Assembly (NCBI RefSeq): GCF_000208925.1
Contig: NW_001914862.1
Span: 77,751-141,750 of the forward strand
Direction of reading: 5' to 3'
Length of the DNA stretch: 64,000 nt
From: Entamoeba histolytica HM-1:IMSS
Taxonomy: Eukaryota > Evosea > Mastigamoebida > Endamoebidae
Each line of letters starts with the position of its first letter. Within the stretch, counting starts at the first letter, position 1. Made by a program: the position numbers and the translations under genes. Positions 31,207 to 41,096 of the stretch are shown piece by piece. A model generated the notes under the pieces. That model was not told where the DNA came from and ran no database searches. It was given only the letters and a program-made list of their open reading frames with translations.

Positions 31207-31768
31207 ATGTTAAAATATATTGTTATTATTAATAGAACTGGTCAAACAAGATTATCAAGATTTTATGATGAATCACTTCAAAGAGATAAAACAAATTTAT
31301 GTAATGAAATCTATCGTAAATGTATTACTGCATCAGAGCAAAGTGTTTGTTTGTTTTTTTTTAATGAAAAAAAAAATTTATTTTATAGAATGTTGTGTAT
31401 GAATGTCGTGATCATCGGTTTGTGATGAGAAGATTTGCTTCAATCTTTGTTATTGTTGGATTTGATGAAGAAGAAAATGAATTGGCGATTTATGAATTTA
31501 TTCATTTTCTAGTTCAGATATATGACCTTTTATTTGATAATGCATGTGAGATTGATGTTTGTCTTTTTCGTACTAATTTTTTTGTTTAAAATATAACAAT
31601 AGTAATTACAAATAGATTATTTCACGAATTGATGATGCATTATGGGTTATTGACACAATTGTATGTGATGGGTTGATAATGAACACAAATAGAGAAGCAA
31701 TATTAGAAGAATGTAATTACATGAAAGAAAAGAGTTCAATATATTCATTTAAATCTCAATTAATTTGA
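31207..31768 (+). CDS. Clathrin adaptor (AP) complex sigma subunit (three exons)
   Basis: Exons 31207-31344, 31389-31556 and 31616-31768. The introns of 44 and 59 bp both begin GTTTGT and end ATAG, all phase 0. The joined product is 152 residues, the normal sigma length. It starts MLKYIVIINRTGQTRLSRFY, the sigma pattern M-I-x-F-x-x-x-x-N-R-x-G-x-x-R-L-x-x-x-Y. Exon 2 gives FVMRRFASIFVIVGFDEEENELAIYEFIHFLVQIYD and CEIDI, and exon 3 ends the longin-like fold. Sigma is the small subunit of AP-1 to AP-4. Which complex is uncertain; the sequence is diverged and could be AP-4-like or AP-3-like. It selects cargo for vesicle transport. Confidence 0.85.
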
Positions 31769-31848
31769 ACTTTTTTTTTTAAATTCCTTTTTAGATTCTT
31801 TCATAAACAAGTTGAAAAAAAAAACATGAAACTAAGAATTTACAGTTT

Positions 31849-32422
31849 ATGCCTTTACTTACATTAAAAACTAACAGACATTCTTCTGTGTTATATGAAT
31901 TTAAACCTAATGATGTTATTAATACCATTAAGTCACAAATTAGTCCTAAAGGAATGAATAATTTTGATCGGATAATTCTTTATTTTCATGATAAACGCGT
32001 TGATGGTTCATTAACGTTTTCACAAGCAAATATTTTTTCTGGATCAACACTTATTTATTTAATTAAAGGAGATGGGAAAACAATGGACGAAAGTGATATG
32101 ATAATTGAAATGTTAGATTTAGGAATTCCTTATCATAAAGCAACTGTTGCTCTTTCAAAATCAAAGAATAACCTAAAGCAAGCAATTCGCTTAGCACAAG
32201 AAGTTTGCTAATTGCTTTATTATTTTATTTATATTTAATTCTTATTGTTAGGAAGATAGTAGTCTTGATGATTCTTCAGTTTTTAGTGATGATGAAAGTC
32301 TAAGTGAATTTATACCAACACCTCATGTTGAACAAGTGACATCACAATTCGATTCATCTAATGATTATGCTGAAGAAGTTCTTTCTGAGAACTTTAAATC
32401 AAATGAAAGTGGATTAAATTGA
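31849..32422 (+). CDS. Ubiquitin-like/UBA domain protein (two exons)
   Basis: Exon 1 is 31849-32202 and exon 2 is 32252-32422. The 49-bp intron starts GTTTGC (a rare variant) and ends GTTAG, phase 0. The product is 174 residues. Residues 1-75 look like a ubiquitin-like fold (MPLLTLKTNRHSSVLYEF..., DRIILYFHDKRVDG, STLIYLI). Residues about 82-118 look like a UBA or UBA-like helix bundle (IIEMLDLGIPYHKATVALSK, NNLKQAIRLAQE). The tail is acidic and Ser-rich (DSSLDDSSVFSDDESLSEF). UBL-UBA proteins often shuttle substrates to the proteasome; that role is inferred. No family name can be given. Confidence 0.65.
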
Positions 32423-32475
32423 TTTTTGAAATACAAACCATTATTTTCAATTAGTTTCTATTTATTTTAGTCAAA

Positions 32476-33954
32476 TTAACCAAAAACAAGTAATTGTTCT
32501 TCATCTGAAGCATTTACTCTAAAAGAACTTACAGCAATATCAGCATCAATATAAATGTTATCATCAAATTTATTTTCCATTTTTTGAAAGAATATAGATA
32601 TATCATCTAATTCAAATCTATGTTTCATTATAATTTCTTTATGTTGAATTAATAGTGATGCAGCAATAAAAAAATATAATTTATTTTCTGGATATGCAAA
32701 AATTGCATCCCATAATCTGACACAAGCCATATGTGGAAAGTCTCTTCTAAATAATAAGATAATCCATTTATACATAAATGAATATGAAATACCAACCATT
32801 TTTAAATATCCATGAAAATCTGGGTCTATAACTTTAATAATAGGGCTCATATAAATATCTGTTTTTTCATTCTTTAAATATACTAAACTCATCATTTCCA
32901 TTACTTTGATAAATAATCCAAATGTCTCATATTCTAGTTTACTATATTCCATTAGTCCAATTAAAATATCACTCATCCCTTGTTGATAACCTCCATCAAA
33001 ATTATATAATGTCCAACATTTTAATAATCTTTCAACAATACTTTTAATTTCTTTTTTACTTAAATTCCAATTCTTAGAACATGCTGTTGAAATATGAGTT
33101 CTACCAATATCATTTTCAATTTGTTTCCAACAAGTTGATAATTTCTTGTTTTGGTTTACTTGAATGTCCATAGTTAATGCTACTTGTTTTGCTAATTTTG
33201 AATATTTTTCTTCTTCAAAATTATATCCAAGACATTTTTTCCATATATCACATCTACATTCTTCATTTGTCCCTCTATAAAATAATGCTTTTCTAACATT
33301 TGTTTGATTCATTTTATCCCATCGAGTTTCTTGTGTAATTTTTTCAGTACAATCAGCACGAATTTGTTTAATCCAAGAATTTCTTTTTATTAATTGTTCA
33401 TCATATTGTAATTGACTAATGTATTTTTCAACATCAACTTCATAAGGAATTCTTTTTTTTTCTGTTCTTATAAACCCATCATTCATTATTACATTGGCTG
33501 ATTTTAGTACCTCACAAAAAGAAATAAAAGAGTCTCGTTTGAAGATGATTGGGTATAATTGAATATTCAATTGTCTACCAGGATGAAACCGAACTTCTGT
33601 TTCTGTTATTCGTTTAACTATATTATATGAAGGTGTGTCTTCGATGCAAAAATTAAAGTAATATAATGGATTTTTTTTCTTTTGTGGTGTTCCTCCAATT
33701 GCATCTGATTGAATAGCACTTTGAAATTGAAGATAAACATGCCCAGTTAAAGTATTAAGAGATAAACATCCTTCTATTAGTTTAGACTTTACAATTATTT
33801 CAACAGTCTCTTTGAATTTGGTTTCGTTAATAAATGGATTAACAAGTATAAGGGGTTGGTTTGAACTCATTGTTAGGGAACTGGTATTCCGATTTAATAA
33901 AAGAGAGGATGAAGATTTGATAGGTGTTTGAGGTGTTGTGATGGGATTAGACAT
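32476..33954 (-). CDS. TBC-domain Rab GTPase-activating protein (Gyp7/TBC1D15-like)
   Basis: 492 residues. The N-terminal ~190 residues are a domain like the one that precedes TBC in the TBC1D15/17/Gyp7 group. It is followed by a TBC domain (about 215-440) with the two catalytic fingers visible: the arginine finger in IENDIGRTH (I-x-x-D-x-x-R) and the glutamine finger in GGYQQGMSD (Y-x-Q-G). Other TBC marks are RKALFYRG, FFIAASLLI and the FPHMACVRLWDAIFAYPE block. It should switch off a Rab, most likely in late endosome/phagosome traffic if the Gyp7-like assignment holds. It lies 30 bp from the left target-site copy of the SINE, so its promoter is next to the insertion. Confidence 0.87.
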   Translation of the reverse strand: MSNPITTPQTPIKSSSSLLLNRNTSSLTMSSNQPLILVNPFINETKFKETVEIIVKSKLIEGCLSLNTLTGHVYLQFQSAIQSDAIGGTPQKKKNPLYYFNFCIEDTPSYNIVKRITETEVRFHPGRQLNIQLYPIIFKRDSFISFCEVLKSANVIMNDGFIRTEKKRIPYEVDVEKYISQLQYDEQLIKRNSWIKQIRADCTEKITQETRWDKMNQTNVRKALFYRGTNEECRCDIWKKCLGYNFEEEKYSKLAKQVALTMDIQVNQNKKLSTCWKQIENDIGRTHISTACSKNWNLSKKEIKSIVERLLKCWTLYNFDGGYQQGMSDILIGLMEYSKLEYETFGLFIKVMEMMSLVYLKNEKTDIYMSPIIKVIDPDFHGYLKMVGISYSFMYKWIILLFRRDFPHMACVRLWDAIFAYPENKLYFFIAASLLIQHKEIIMKHRFELDDISIFFQKMENKFDDNIYIDADIAVSSFRVNASDEEQLLVFG

Positions 33955-33960
33955 TTAAAA

Positions 33961-33983
33961 TAACTAGATTATAATAAAATAAA
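33961..33983. repeat. Target-site duplication, left copy
   Basis: TAACTAGATTATAATAAAAT and following A/T bases match 34531-34553 except for a small indel. The pair brackets the SINE, as expected from target-primed reverse transcription. Confidence 0.8.
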
Positions 33984-34530
33984 AATTAGTTAATTAAGTA
34001 TTAATAGAATTTTCATCTATTCTTCCTAGCTCAGGGGAGACTAATCCCATCCCTGAGCTTATTAAAAAAGAGTAATCTCTTTGTTGAACCTATCATTTAG
34101 GTTTGTCTTGCAAAATGAGGAAAGCACTTCTTTGCTTTATTTTTCCTATTAAGGTTTTTTCAAACTTCTTCTGCTTATTTCTTCTTTTTAAGCCTTTGTT
34201 TGTTTTCTGCCTTAATTTTAAGGAATTTCATTTTTCTTATTTTATGAATGGAAGAAGGAATCATTTTATTACTACTGTATTACTTTGACTAATCTTCTTT
34301 TTAGTCTTATTTTGACTAATTTTCTTTTAGTCATACCCACACTTCAGTAGATTCTTATATTACATCCATGTAATATTCTACTGTATTCTCTTGCTGCACC
34401 CTTTGCAGCTTCCCTAATACATTCCTAATTCAAAGGCACCGTCATAACCAGATAATAACTGGGAGAGTCGAAGTATGAATTTGTACTAGGGTTTATGTGT
34501 GGTGTTTCAGACGTGCCACTTTCGATCTAA
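33984..34530 (-). mobile_element. EhSINE1-like SINE, full-length copy, minus orientation
   Basis: About 547 bp bounded by 23-bp near-identical target-site duplications. Read on the minus strand, the 5' end is at 34530 and the 3' tail at 33984. The tail shares two exact blocks with the 3' end of the LINE at 46215: a 19-base block (33991-34009 = 46216-46234) and a 15-base block (34033-34047 = 46258-46272). This fits Entamoeba SINEs being mobilised by LINEs through a common 3' end. At about 34286-34336 there are two ~26-bp tandem units (GACTAAAAGAAAATTAGTCA-type on the minus strand), the hallmark internal repeat of EhSINE1. Several hairpins are evident. It carries no protein gene; the 61-codon frame inside is chance. 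Confidence 0.88.
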
Positions 34531-34553
34531 TAACTAGATTATATAAAATAAAA
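34531..34553. repeat. Target-site duplication, right copy
   Basis: TAACTAGATTATATAAAATA and following bases; partner of 33961-33983. Confidence 0.8.
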
Positions 34554-34636
34554 TCATGTTGTTATATTCAAAGAATGAAATTTTAAGGAATTATGATAAG
34601 AAAAATTCTGAAAAGAAATGAAATGAAAAAAAAAAA

Positions 34637-34646
34637 GAACTTAAAA
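34637..34646 (+). promoter_or_regulatory. GAAC-type core promoter element of SWC4/DMAP1 gene
   Basis: GAACTTAAAA, ending 29 bp before the ATG at 34676, and about 80 bp downstream of the SINE insertion. Confidence 0.5.
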
Positions 34647-34675
34647 TAATCATTTTGTGTTTTTAATAACAAATC

Positions 34676-35443
34676 ATGTCTAATAAAGCAATTCTTCCTT
34701 CATTTACAGTTGGAGCACCATTACCAACACAAACAAGTTTACAAGTACCAGAAAACCAAATGCATTTTCTTGAAGTAAGTAGAGTAGAAATGTATACTAA
34801 TGAAGAATATGAAAAATATTTACAACATAAAGAATGGACAAGATCAACAACAGATAATTTAATGGAATATGTAAAACAGTATGGAATGTGTTGGGAAGTA
34901 ATTCATGATAGATTAGTTGTATATAATGAGTTTAGATTAACAGTTGATGCTGTTATTGAAAGATATTTACAAATTGTATTAAAGTTAGCACAAGTACGAT
35001 TTGTTGAAAAATATCCACCAAGTATGTTTATCCATCCATATGATTTCTTTCCATTTGACCGTAAATATGAAGAACAAAGAAAAGAAGATGGAATGAAAAA
35101 TTTATTAGAACATGTTATAGATAATCCACAAGCAAAACTATTTCTTCCACCAAGTATATTAATAAAGAAAGAAGCAGATTCAATAATGGATGATACAACT
35201 GGAAGTTATGCATTATTAGACTCATTACCTAGTGGAGTATATTCAAGATTTCAATTATTATCCGAGAAAACAGAATTATCTAAATTGGCATCATATTTTG
35301 AAAAAGACACTTCATTAAATCTTTCATTATTAATTTATCCAGACGATGAATTTGCTAAAATATGTGAAAATATTAAAGATACATTTCATAAAATCGAAGA
35401 ATATAAAAGAAGAATGGAACAAATTAAAAGAAAATCAGAATAA
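34676..35443 (+). CDS. SWC4/DMAP1-like chromatin complex subunit
   Basis: 255 residues. The core block YTNEEYEKYLQHKEWTRSTT, followed by TDNLMEYVKQYGMCWEVIHDRL, matches the SANT-like signature of DMAP1/Swc4 (Y-T-D-E-E-Y-x-x-x-L...W-T-x-x-E-T-D-x-L...F-x-V-I-x-D-R). It is followed by VDAVIERYLQIV, equal to the E-D-L-K-E-R-Y-Y element. The remainder is divergent and ends in a basic coiled-coil-like helix. DMAP1/Swc4 is shared by the SWR1 (H2A.Z deposition) and NuA4 (histone acetylation) complexes. The protein is shorter than yeast Swc4 (476) and human DMAP1 (467). Confidence 0.82.
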   Translation: MSNKAILPSFTVGAPLPTQTSLQVPENQMHFLEVSRVEMYTNEEYEKYLQHKEWTRSTTDNLMEYVKQYGMCWEVIHDRLVVYNEFRLTVDAVIERYLQIVLKLAQVRFVEKYPPSMFIHPYDFFPFDRKYEEQRKEDGMKNLLEHVIDNPQAKLFLPPSILIKKEADSIMDDTTGSYALLDSLPSGVYSRFQLLSEKTELSKLASYFEKDTSLNLSLLIYPDDEFAKICENIKDTFHKIEEYKRRMEQIKRKSE

Positions 35444-35460
35444 TAAATTAATTAATTATT

Positions 35461-36006
35461 CTATTGTTCAAACCCAAGATAAAATGAATGAAAAAGAAAT
35501 GTAAACACTTCTTCATCAAAAAGAATTATTGATGTTTTTTCAAAATTAAATAAATACTTTGAATCTTTCATATCTACTACTAAATATCTTTCATTTTTCT
35601 CTAATTCATTCAAAAAATGAGAATTTATAGTACAAATTGCTATCCATTGTTTTGAGTTACATTCATCAGGATTTGCATAAATATTTTGTTTAATTAAATG
35701 AAATTCAATAATATCATTTTCTTTACATTGTAATTTATTTTGAATAATTTCTTTAATTTTTTGATCAGAATAATCTTCATTATTACATAAACAATTAATA
35801 AATCCCCAACATTCTTGATTAATAACTGGTTTATACCTCTTTTCAAAAATAATTTTATTTTGATTTTTTAAAATAACTCTAATAAAATCAGGATTATTGT
35901 GTTGAATTCTTTGATAAGATTCCCAAGTAATTGTATTATTTCTTTTTTTTAAAGTAGTGATATTAAATTGTAATACTTCTCCTTTTTTAATACATTGAGT
36001 TTCCAT
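35461..36006 (-). CDS. Hypothetical protein, 181 aa
   Basis: A clean ATG-initiated frame of 181 residues; the family is not recognised. There is no signal peptide and no clear membrane helix. The composition is mixed with several Cys (about eight), which are scattered and do not form a C-x-x-C zinc pattern, and many aromatic and Ile residues. Alternating strand-like segments (ITWESYQRI, DFIRVILKN, IIEFHLIKQ, WIAICTINSHF) suggest a beta-rich fold. It is convergent with SWC4/DMAP1, with stops about 17 bp apart. Codon use looks like neighbouring genes, so I believe it is real. Confidence 0.55.
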   Translation of the reverse strand: METQCIKKGEVLQFNITTLKKRNNTITWESYQRIQHNNPDFIRVILKNQNKIIFEKRYKPVINQECWGFINCLCNNEDYSDQKIKEIIQNKLQCKENDIIEFHLIKQNIYANPDECNSKQWIAICTINSHFLNELEKNERYLVVDMKDSKYLFNFEKTSIILFDEEVFTFLFHSFYLGFEQ

Positions 36007-36205
36007 TTAAAATTAAATAAACATTGTCATTCAAAGTTTGTTATTTAATACATCAAACAAAAATTAAAAATAAATATAAAACTAGGGTTATAAAAATAGT
36101 TTTTGTAATGTTTTATCTTTTAAAAATATTTCATTCTTCATCAATTTCTTTTTGCTGTATCTTTTTTTAGACTTACACAAAAACAGTACTAAAAATTATT
36201 AGTTC

Positions 36206-36862
36206 ATGACGTCTTCCAAAGTTGATGTTGAACATGAATTTTATCCTTGTTGTCTTACTTGGACTACTATTCCAGTAATTTCGTTTGTTTTATTAAAAAT
36301 AAAAAGATGAAGATGTTCTTAATAAAAAGAATTAATTCTCATGTATTAGATGGTTTTTTCCATTTATTGGACATACAGCAATATGTGATATGGAAGGCAT
36401 ACACCATGATTATAGTTTTCCACATATTATACACTCAGGTAAACAAACTATTTTAGGAAGAACATTTAAGTTTGTTAGTCTAATGAAATGTTAAAAAAGA
36501 AGAAGAAAAGAATATTTATTGTTTTAAGATATCTTCCAATTATTTATGGAGAAGGAATAAACGACAATGACTTTAAAGAGGCAATTGATAAAGCAAATAA
36601 AAAATGGAAACATGTAATGCACAAATATATCATTGATAATTGTCATGATTATTGTGTAGATATTTTAAATAGTGTAAAATACAAAGGGAAATCAAATTGG
36701 AATGATTTTACATTGGTATTTGAAATATTTTTCCATTCAATTTATGTTAATAAAAAACGACATCTTGCAACATATATTCCTTCATTATGTTTATGGACAT
36801 TTATATTTCTTTGTGTAATCGGTTTCATTATAGTTTTACTGTATCAAAACCACGTTTTTTAA
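36206..36862 (+). CDS. TMEM222/DUF778-type membrane protein, copy B (three exons)
   Basis: Exons 36206-36282, 36350-36469 and 36529-36862. The introns are 36283-36349 (67 bp, GTTTGTT...ATTAG) and 36470-36528 (59 bp, GTTTGTT...TTTTAAG). Phases agree and the product is 176 residues. It has the same layout as copy A: C-C-L-T-W-T-T-I-P-V-I-S-W, FFPFIGHTAICDMEGIHHDY, a KYLPI block (human KYWKLDP), KWKHVMHKYIIDNCHDYC, SNWNDFTL and two hydrophobic segments near the C-terminus. Human TMEM222 has the closely comparable order W-T-P-I-P-V-L-T-W-F-F-P-I-I-G-H and D-N-C-H-S-H. This copy is the closer of the two to animal TMEM222. The AAG acceptor of intron 2 is unusual. Confidence 0.85.
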
Positions 36863-36934
36863 TTGTACTTTTTGTTTAACATTTAACTTTTTTTATTTAA
36901 TATAATAATAATTTGTTTTCAATTGATTTATTAT

Positions 36935-38392
36935 TTAAAGTTCTTTTAATGGACTTTTATAATGTTCTAATGGATATGGCTCTTTATGGTATGAATGGCT
37001 TGGAGTTTCAAATAAATTATACATCGATAATTTATTTATTGAATAGAACGTATTTCTTCTTATAAATTTATTTATTCCTTTTTCATCACCATAACCAGAT
37101 ATTTCATTTGGTTTATGATCACTTCCTCTAAATACTAAAATAGTTGGCATGTTTCTAAATGTCATATTAACCATTACATCTTCTGTAGAAAGATCAACAC
37201 TTCCAAATTGAATATTTGGAACATTTTCAAGAGCTTTTGCATTCTTTGCAAAACATGAAAAAGAATCATCTAAATCCCTATAGTAAACATATAAACAAAT
37301 ATCTTTGTCTTGGTTTATAAATTTGTCAAATGTCTCTGCTGTAAGTTCATTAATAAGAGAGTCTTGTTGAATAATTTTACTTGAACGTATTGTTGGTTTT
37401 ATTTGATTATTCATCACTTGATCAACCCATTCACTAACACTTGTTTGATCCCAATTACCAAAATAGTCATATACAATTCGTTCATTGCATGTAATAATTC
37501 TGATGTGATTAGTTTGTGGAAATATTCTTTGAATATTCTTTCCATAAATACTTTCTCCAAAATTATTTGAACCTAATGCTACATAAAAACCAAGTAATTT
37601 TCCCCAATATTTTTCTAATGAATTTGCTAAAACAATTCCCTCTTTAAATTCTGTTGAATAAACAATAACATAACGTGCTTCATACAATTTCATTTGATTT
37701 TCTAATTCTGGTGAATATGTAGTATATGGATATGTTATGTGTTGCATAAGATAGAATTTAAGGTAATCTCCAACATCATCAATACTTAATGTTTTCTTTA
37801 TATATTTAGTTGGGTCAAATACTGACCTAACATAACTATCTATTTTCATAGCTTTTTCATATGACTTAATATAATACACAAACTTGACTCTTTCTGTAAA
37901 ATATGGCTTTAATACTTGTTCCAAAAAATTAAAATTTATTTTAACAACCGTTTCATTACTAAATCGTACAACAATTAAAACATCACTCTCATATTGAAGG
38001 TCTTCAATATCATCTTCATCAGTTTTACTAAGCAAGTCTGACATACATCGTACAATCCATCGTTGAAGAGTTGAAACTTTTTTTTGTCCATCAAAAGAGC
38101 TAAATAAAATACCTTCTCGATACAAATTGACAATAGGAAATTGATTATAATTGCAATCATTATTACTACAATCTACGTTGACTATTAGTAATTCTGGGTG
38201 ATTTGTTTTCTCTTCTATTTCAAGTTGTTCCATTACGGGTTTTAACTCTTTACAATGCATACACCATGATACTGAATAAAATACAATAACATATTTATTG
38301 TTTTGAACTAATTCATCAACTTCATTTTGACTATAAACGCTAAGTGAAGTGGATTGATAAAAAAGAATGGAGAGAATGAGTATAATCATCAT
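36935..38392 (-). CDS. Thioredoxin-domain (PDI-like) ER protein
   Basis: I start at the ATG at 38392, which gives a signal peptide (MMIILILSILFYQSTSLS) and 485 residues. The open frame extends further but only with a GTG codon. An N-terminal thioredoxin domain (about 20-125) holds the redox pair in SWCMHCKEL (C-M-H-C) and the cis-proline region NQFPIVNLYREG. The middle (about 130-345) is thioredoxin-like without a C-x-x-C. A C-terminal thioredoxin-like domain (about 350-450) lacks the active site and ends FRNMPTILVFRGSDHKP. There is no K/HDEL retention signal; the C-terminus is SPLKEL. It probably helps disulphide formation in the ER, with one catalytic domain and non-catalytic substrate-binding ones. 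Confidence 0.8.
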   Translation of the reverse strand: MMIILILSILFYQSTSLSVYSQNEVDELVQNNKYVIVFYSVSWCMHCKELKPVMEQLEIEEKTNHPELLIVNVDCSNNDCNYNQFPIVNLYREGILFSSFDGQKKVSTLQRWIVRCMSDLLSKTDEDDIEDLQYESDVLIVVRFSNETVVKINFNFLEQVLKPYFTERVKFVYYIKSYEKAMKIDSYVRSVFDPTKYIKKTLSIDDVGDYLKFYLMQHITYPYTTYSPELENQMKLYEARYVIVYSTEFKEGIVLANSLEKYWGKLLGFYVALGSNNFGESIYGKNIQRIFPQTNHIRIITCNERIVYDYFGNWDQTSVSEWVDQVMNNQIKPTIRSSKIIQQDSLINELTAETFDKFINQDKDICLYVYYRDLDDSFSCFAKNAKALENVPNIQFGSVDLSTEDVMVNMTFRNMPTILVFRGSDHKPNEISGYGDEKGINKFIRRNTFYSINKLSMYNLFETPSHSYHKEPYPLEHYKSPLKEL

Positions 38393-39694
38393 CAATTTAT
38401 TATTTTCAGATTCATTCACCTTTTCTCATTTTTAATAAAATATTTTTAATAACGAAAATAATATTTGTCTTTTAATTATGCTTTTTGTTGTTTAATGGAA
38501 TTTTTCATTATTCACATTAGTCAAATACTACAAAAATATGAAAATAGTTTATTGCAATGATATTTACTTTAGGTTAGCTAAGTTTTAGTAGATTGGGATT
38601 AGTTCATAACTGTATTAGACTTATTTTGTTAAAGGGAATATTGAAACTAAATACAAAACCAAAAATATTGTAAAAAACTACCAAATAAAATGGTGACAAC
38701 AAGTAAGTTGTTATTCTGAAACTAAAACACTATTAATTTAAGGTGGCGTTTCCGTCTCAAAAAGAAGAGTTAAGGTAATACCTAAGACAAATAGAATATA
38801 ATTAACTATACATAAAATACTTCTCAATAAATAACTTGAATTAGTTAATTTATTATAAAGAAACATCATTATTGATTTACAAATACTAAACTAATAAAAA
38901 ATACTTTCTTTCCATTACTTATAGTACAATACACAATAATTTTATATTAGAATTAAGGAATTATGATAAACTTTCAGTATTAATACAGCTAGCTATAATA
39001 GTAACTGGTTTTAATTAAGTCTTATAAAAACTCTGAATAAAACCCAATGAAAAGAATACTATAAACATTTATTTATGAATTTTATTGGTACTCTTCAAAA
39101 AAAAAAATAAATATAACTTTTATCACAATAAACAACTTAATTCTCTTAAGCAACAATTAGGCATAAAACTAAGTTACTCTATAAAAAAATTCATACTTGA
39201 AATGATATAAAAATAATATGAATTATATGAAAATCATAAACCTTAAAAACATATAGACTGTATTCACATTATATGTATTAATGTTAATTCAATAATACAA
39301 CTATTCATCATTATTATAAAATTTGATTATTATTGAAATAATGTGTTTTAATTAATGAGGTAATATAAAATAATCAAGCAATTCAGAATTATGATGATAT
39401 AATGAATAATACAATAAAACTATAATAATCAATGAATAAAAAGAAATACTGAATAAACTTATGTTCATACTTAACACCAAAACACTAAAAACTGTATAAA
39501 ATAATTAATGGTTTATTATTTTTTTTTTTGAATAGGGATATATTTACATTCTTATATAGAACAAATAAAATACAAACACATTAAATGTACAGTGATTTAA
39601 TACCAAGTATAGACTATCCTCAAAACTAATAAGACAATTGTTCCTTTTTTCCAAATCTTTTTAGGAAAGGAAAATTAGGAACTTGTAATTTATA
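38393..39694. other. Long gene-free stretch, AT-rich
   Basis: About 1.3 kb. I scanned it on both strands for GTTTGT introns linking short frames and for RNA genes and found none. The least AT-rich spot is around 38750-38790 (GGTGGCGTTTCCGTCTC). A GAAC-like GAACTTGTAA at 39679 precedes the DIB1 start. Confidence 0.5.
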
Positions 39695-40189
39695 ATGGCT
39701 GATTCATTAATTCATCTACGTAACGCCTGGCAAGTTGACCAAGCAATTCTTGCTGAAGAAGAAAAGGTTGTGATCATACGATTTGGAAGAGACTATGACC
39801 CTGAATGTATGCAAATGGACCATCGACTAGCATCAATCCAAGAACAAATTTCAAGGATGGCTGTTATTTATGTTGTTTGTTCATTTTTGATTGTTGTAAA
39901 TAACCAAATAATAAGAGTATTAGTGATACTTAATTTTTAGGTTGACATTGACCAAACTCCTGACTTTAATGTTATGTACGAATTATATGACCCAGTTACT
40001 GTAATGTTTTTTTACAGGAAGAAACACATCCAAGTAGATTTAGGAACAGGAAATAATAATAAAATTAATTTTGTTATTAATAATAAAGAAGACTTAATCA
40101 CTATTATCGAGTGTGTCTATACAGGAGCAAGAAGAGGTCGTGGTATTGTATTTTCACCAAAAGATTTTTCAACAAAATACAACTATTAA
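39695..40189 (+). CDS. DIB1: U5 snRNP 15-kDa protein DIB1/TXNL4A (two exons)
   Basis: Exon 1 is 39695-39874 and exon 2 is 39941-40189. The 66-bp intron (GTTTGTT...TTTTTAG) is phase 0. The joined product is 142 residues, exactly the length of the human protein. The sequence is strongly conserved: LRNAWQVDQAILAEEEKVVI, IRFGRDYDPECMQMD, VDIDQTPDFNVMYELYDPVT, FFYRKKHIQVDLGTGNNNKI and GARRGRGIVFSPKDFSTKY. It has a thioredoxin-like fold without a redox pair and sits in U4/U6.U5 tri-snRNP, contacting pre-mRNA near the 5' splice site. BRR2, another U5 protein, is also in this window. Confidence 0.96.
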
Positions 40190-41096
40190 AATACTTAAAT
40201 TATAATTAATTGGTTTATTGTCTTTTTTTTTATGATGGATATAATCAAATTAAGTTCTGTGATGTTAAACGGATTATGGATAAATCTCTTTCTTATTACC
40301 TTATAAGTTCGACTTGAGTTATTTATTATACTTTGTTGATTTAGAAATTTAAACTACGTTCATTCTTTCAATAGAATAAACTTTTTACTCTACTAACAAT
40401 GTTAATAATATTATATACATTGTAAGTTGTGAATTTTGTTCGTCTTACAATTACTTTTTCCTTAATTCTCTTTTAAATACAACCCTTTAATTTAAGATTT
40501 GTGTGTAACCATCCTCTTTCTTGTTTAATGATTCTCTATTTCATAATTCTTTATTTTCTTTAAAACAATATTCAAAGTGTTGTTTTTATTTAATCAATCT
40601 TCGTTGTTCTTTCTTTCATTCTAATTTAATTATTCTTATAAAACTTTTAAATAAAACCAATTGTTGATTATATAAAACCCCCTTATTATTAAAGTAAATA
40701 AATATTACTTCTTTTTAGTTTAAGGTTTGTAAATAAATATTCTTTAGTACTTAAAACATTAGTCAGGATATAGATTATTACTCATTTTATTAAAAAGAAT
40801 ATTTTTTTTTTCATTATGTTGTTTATTCTAATGGAAAAGAAATTTTATAAAAAGAATAGCACCCAATACTCATAATACAGAAGGTTTATTTTAATAAAAA
40901 TTATTCAATAGAATCTTAAACAAATAACATAAAAAGAAAGAGAATTAAAATAAATCTTTCAAATATTATTTTATACATAAAAAATGAAATAATAAAAAAA
41001 GAATAAATCTTCACTTAAATTCTACACAGTAAATCAGTTTTAATTTTTCCTTTTTAAAAGAAGAAAATTTAATTTAATTAAAGAAAATAAAAAGAA
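40190..41096. other. Intergenic, T-rich, no gene seen
   Basis: About 900 bp between convergent DIB1 and Ras-like genes. No frame of note on either strand, no repeat family recognised, no hidden spliced gene found. Confidence 0.5.

Noticed and set aside
34103..34288. 61-codon frame within the SINE
   Set aside because: SINEs are non-coding; the frame is Phe/Leu-rich chance sequence.
38393..39694. Possible structured RNA gene around the GC-richer patch at 38750-38790
   Set aside because: No stem pairing or snRNA/snoRNA box pair could be found by eye; the patch is too short to support a call.
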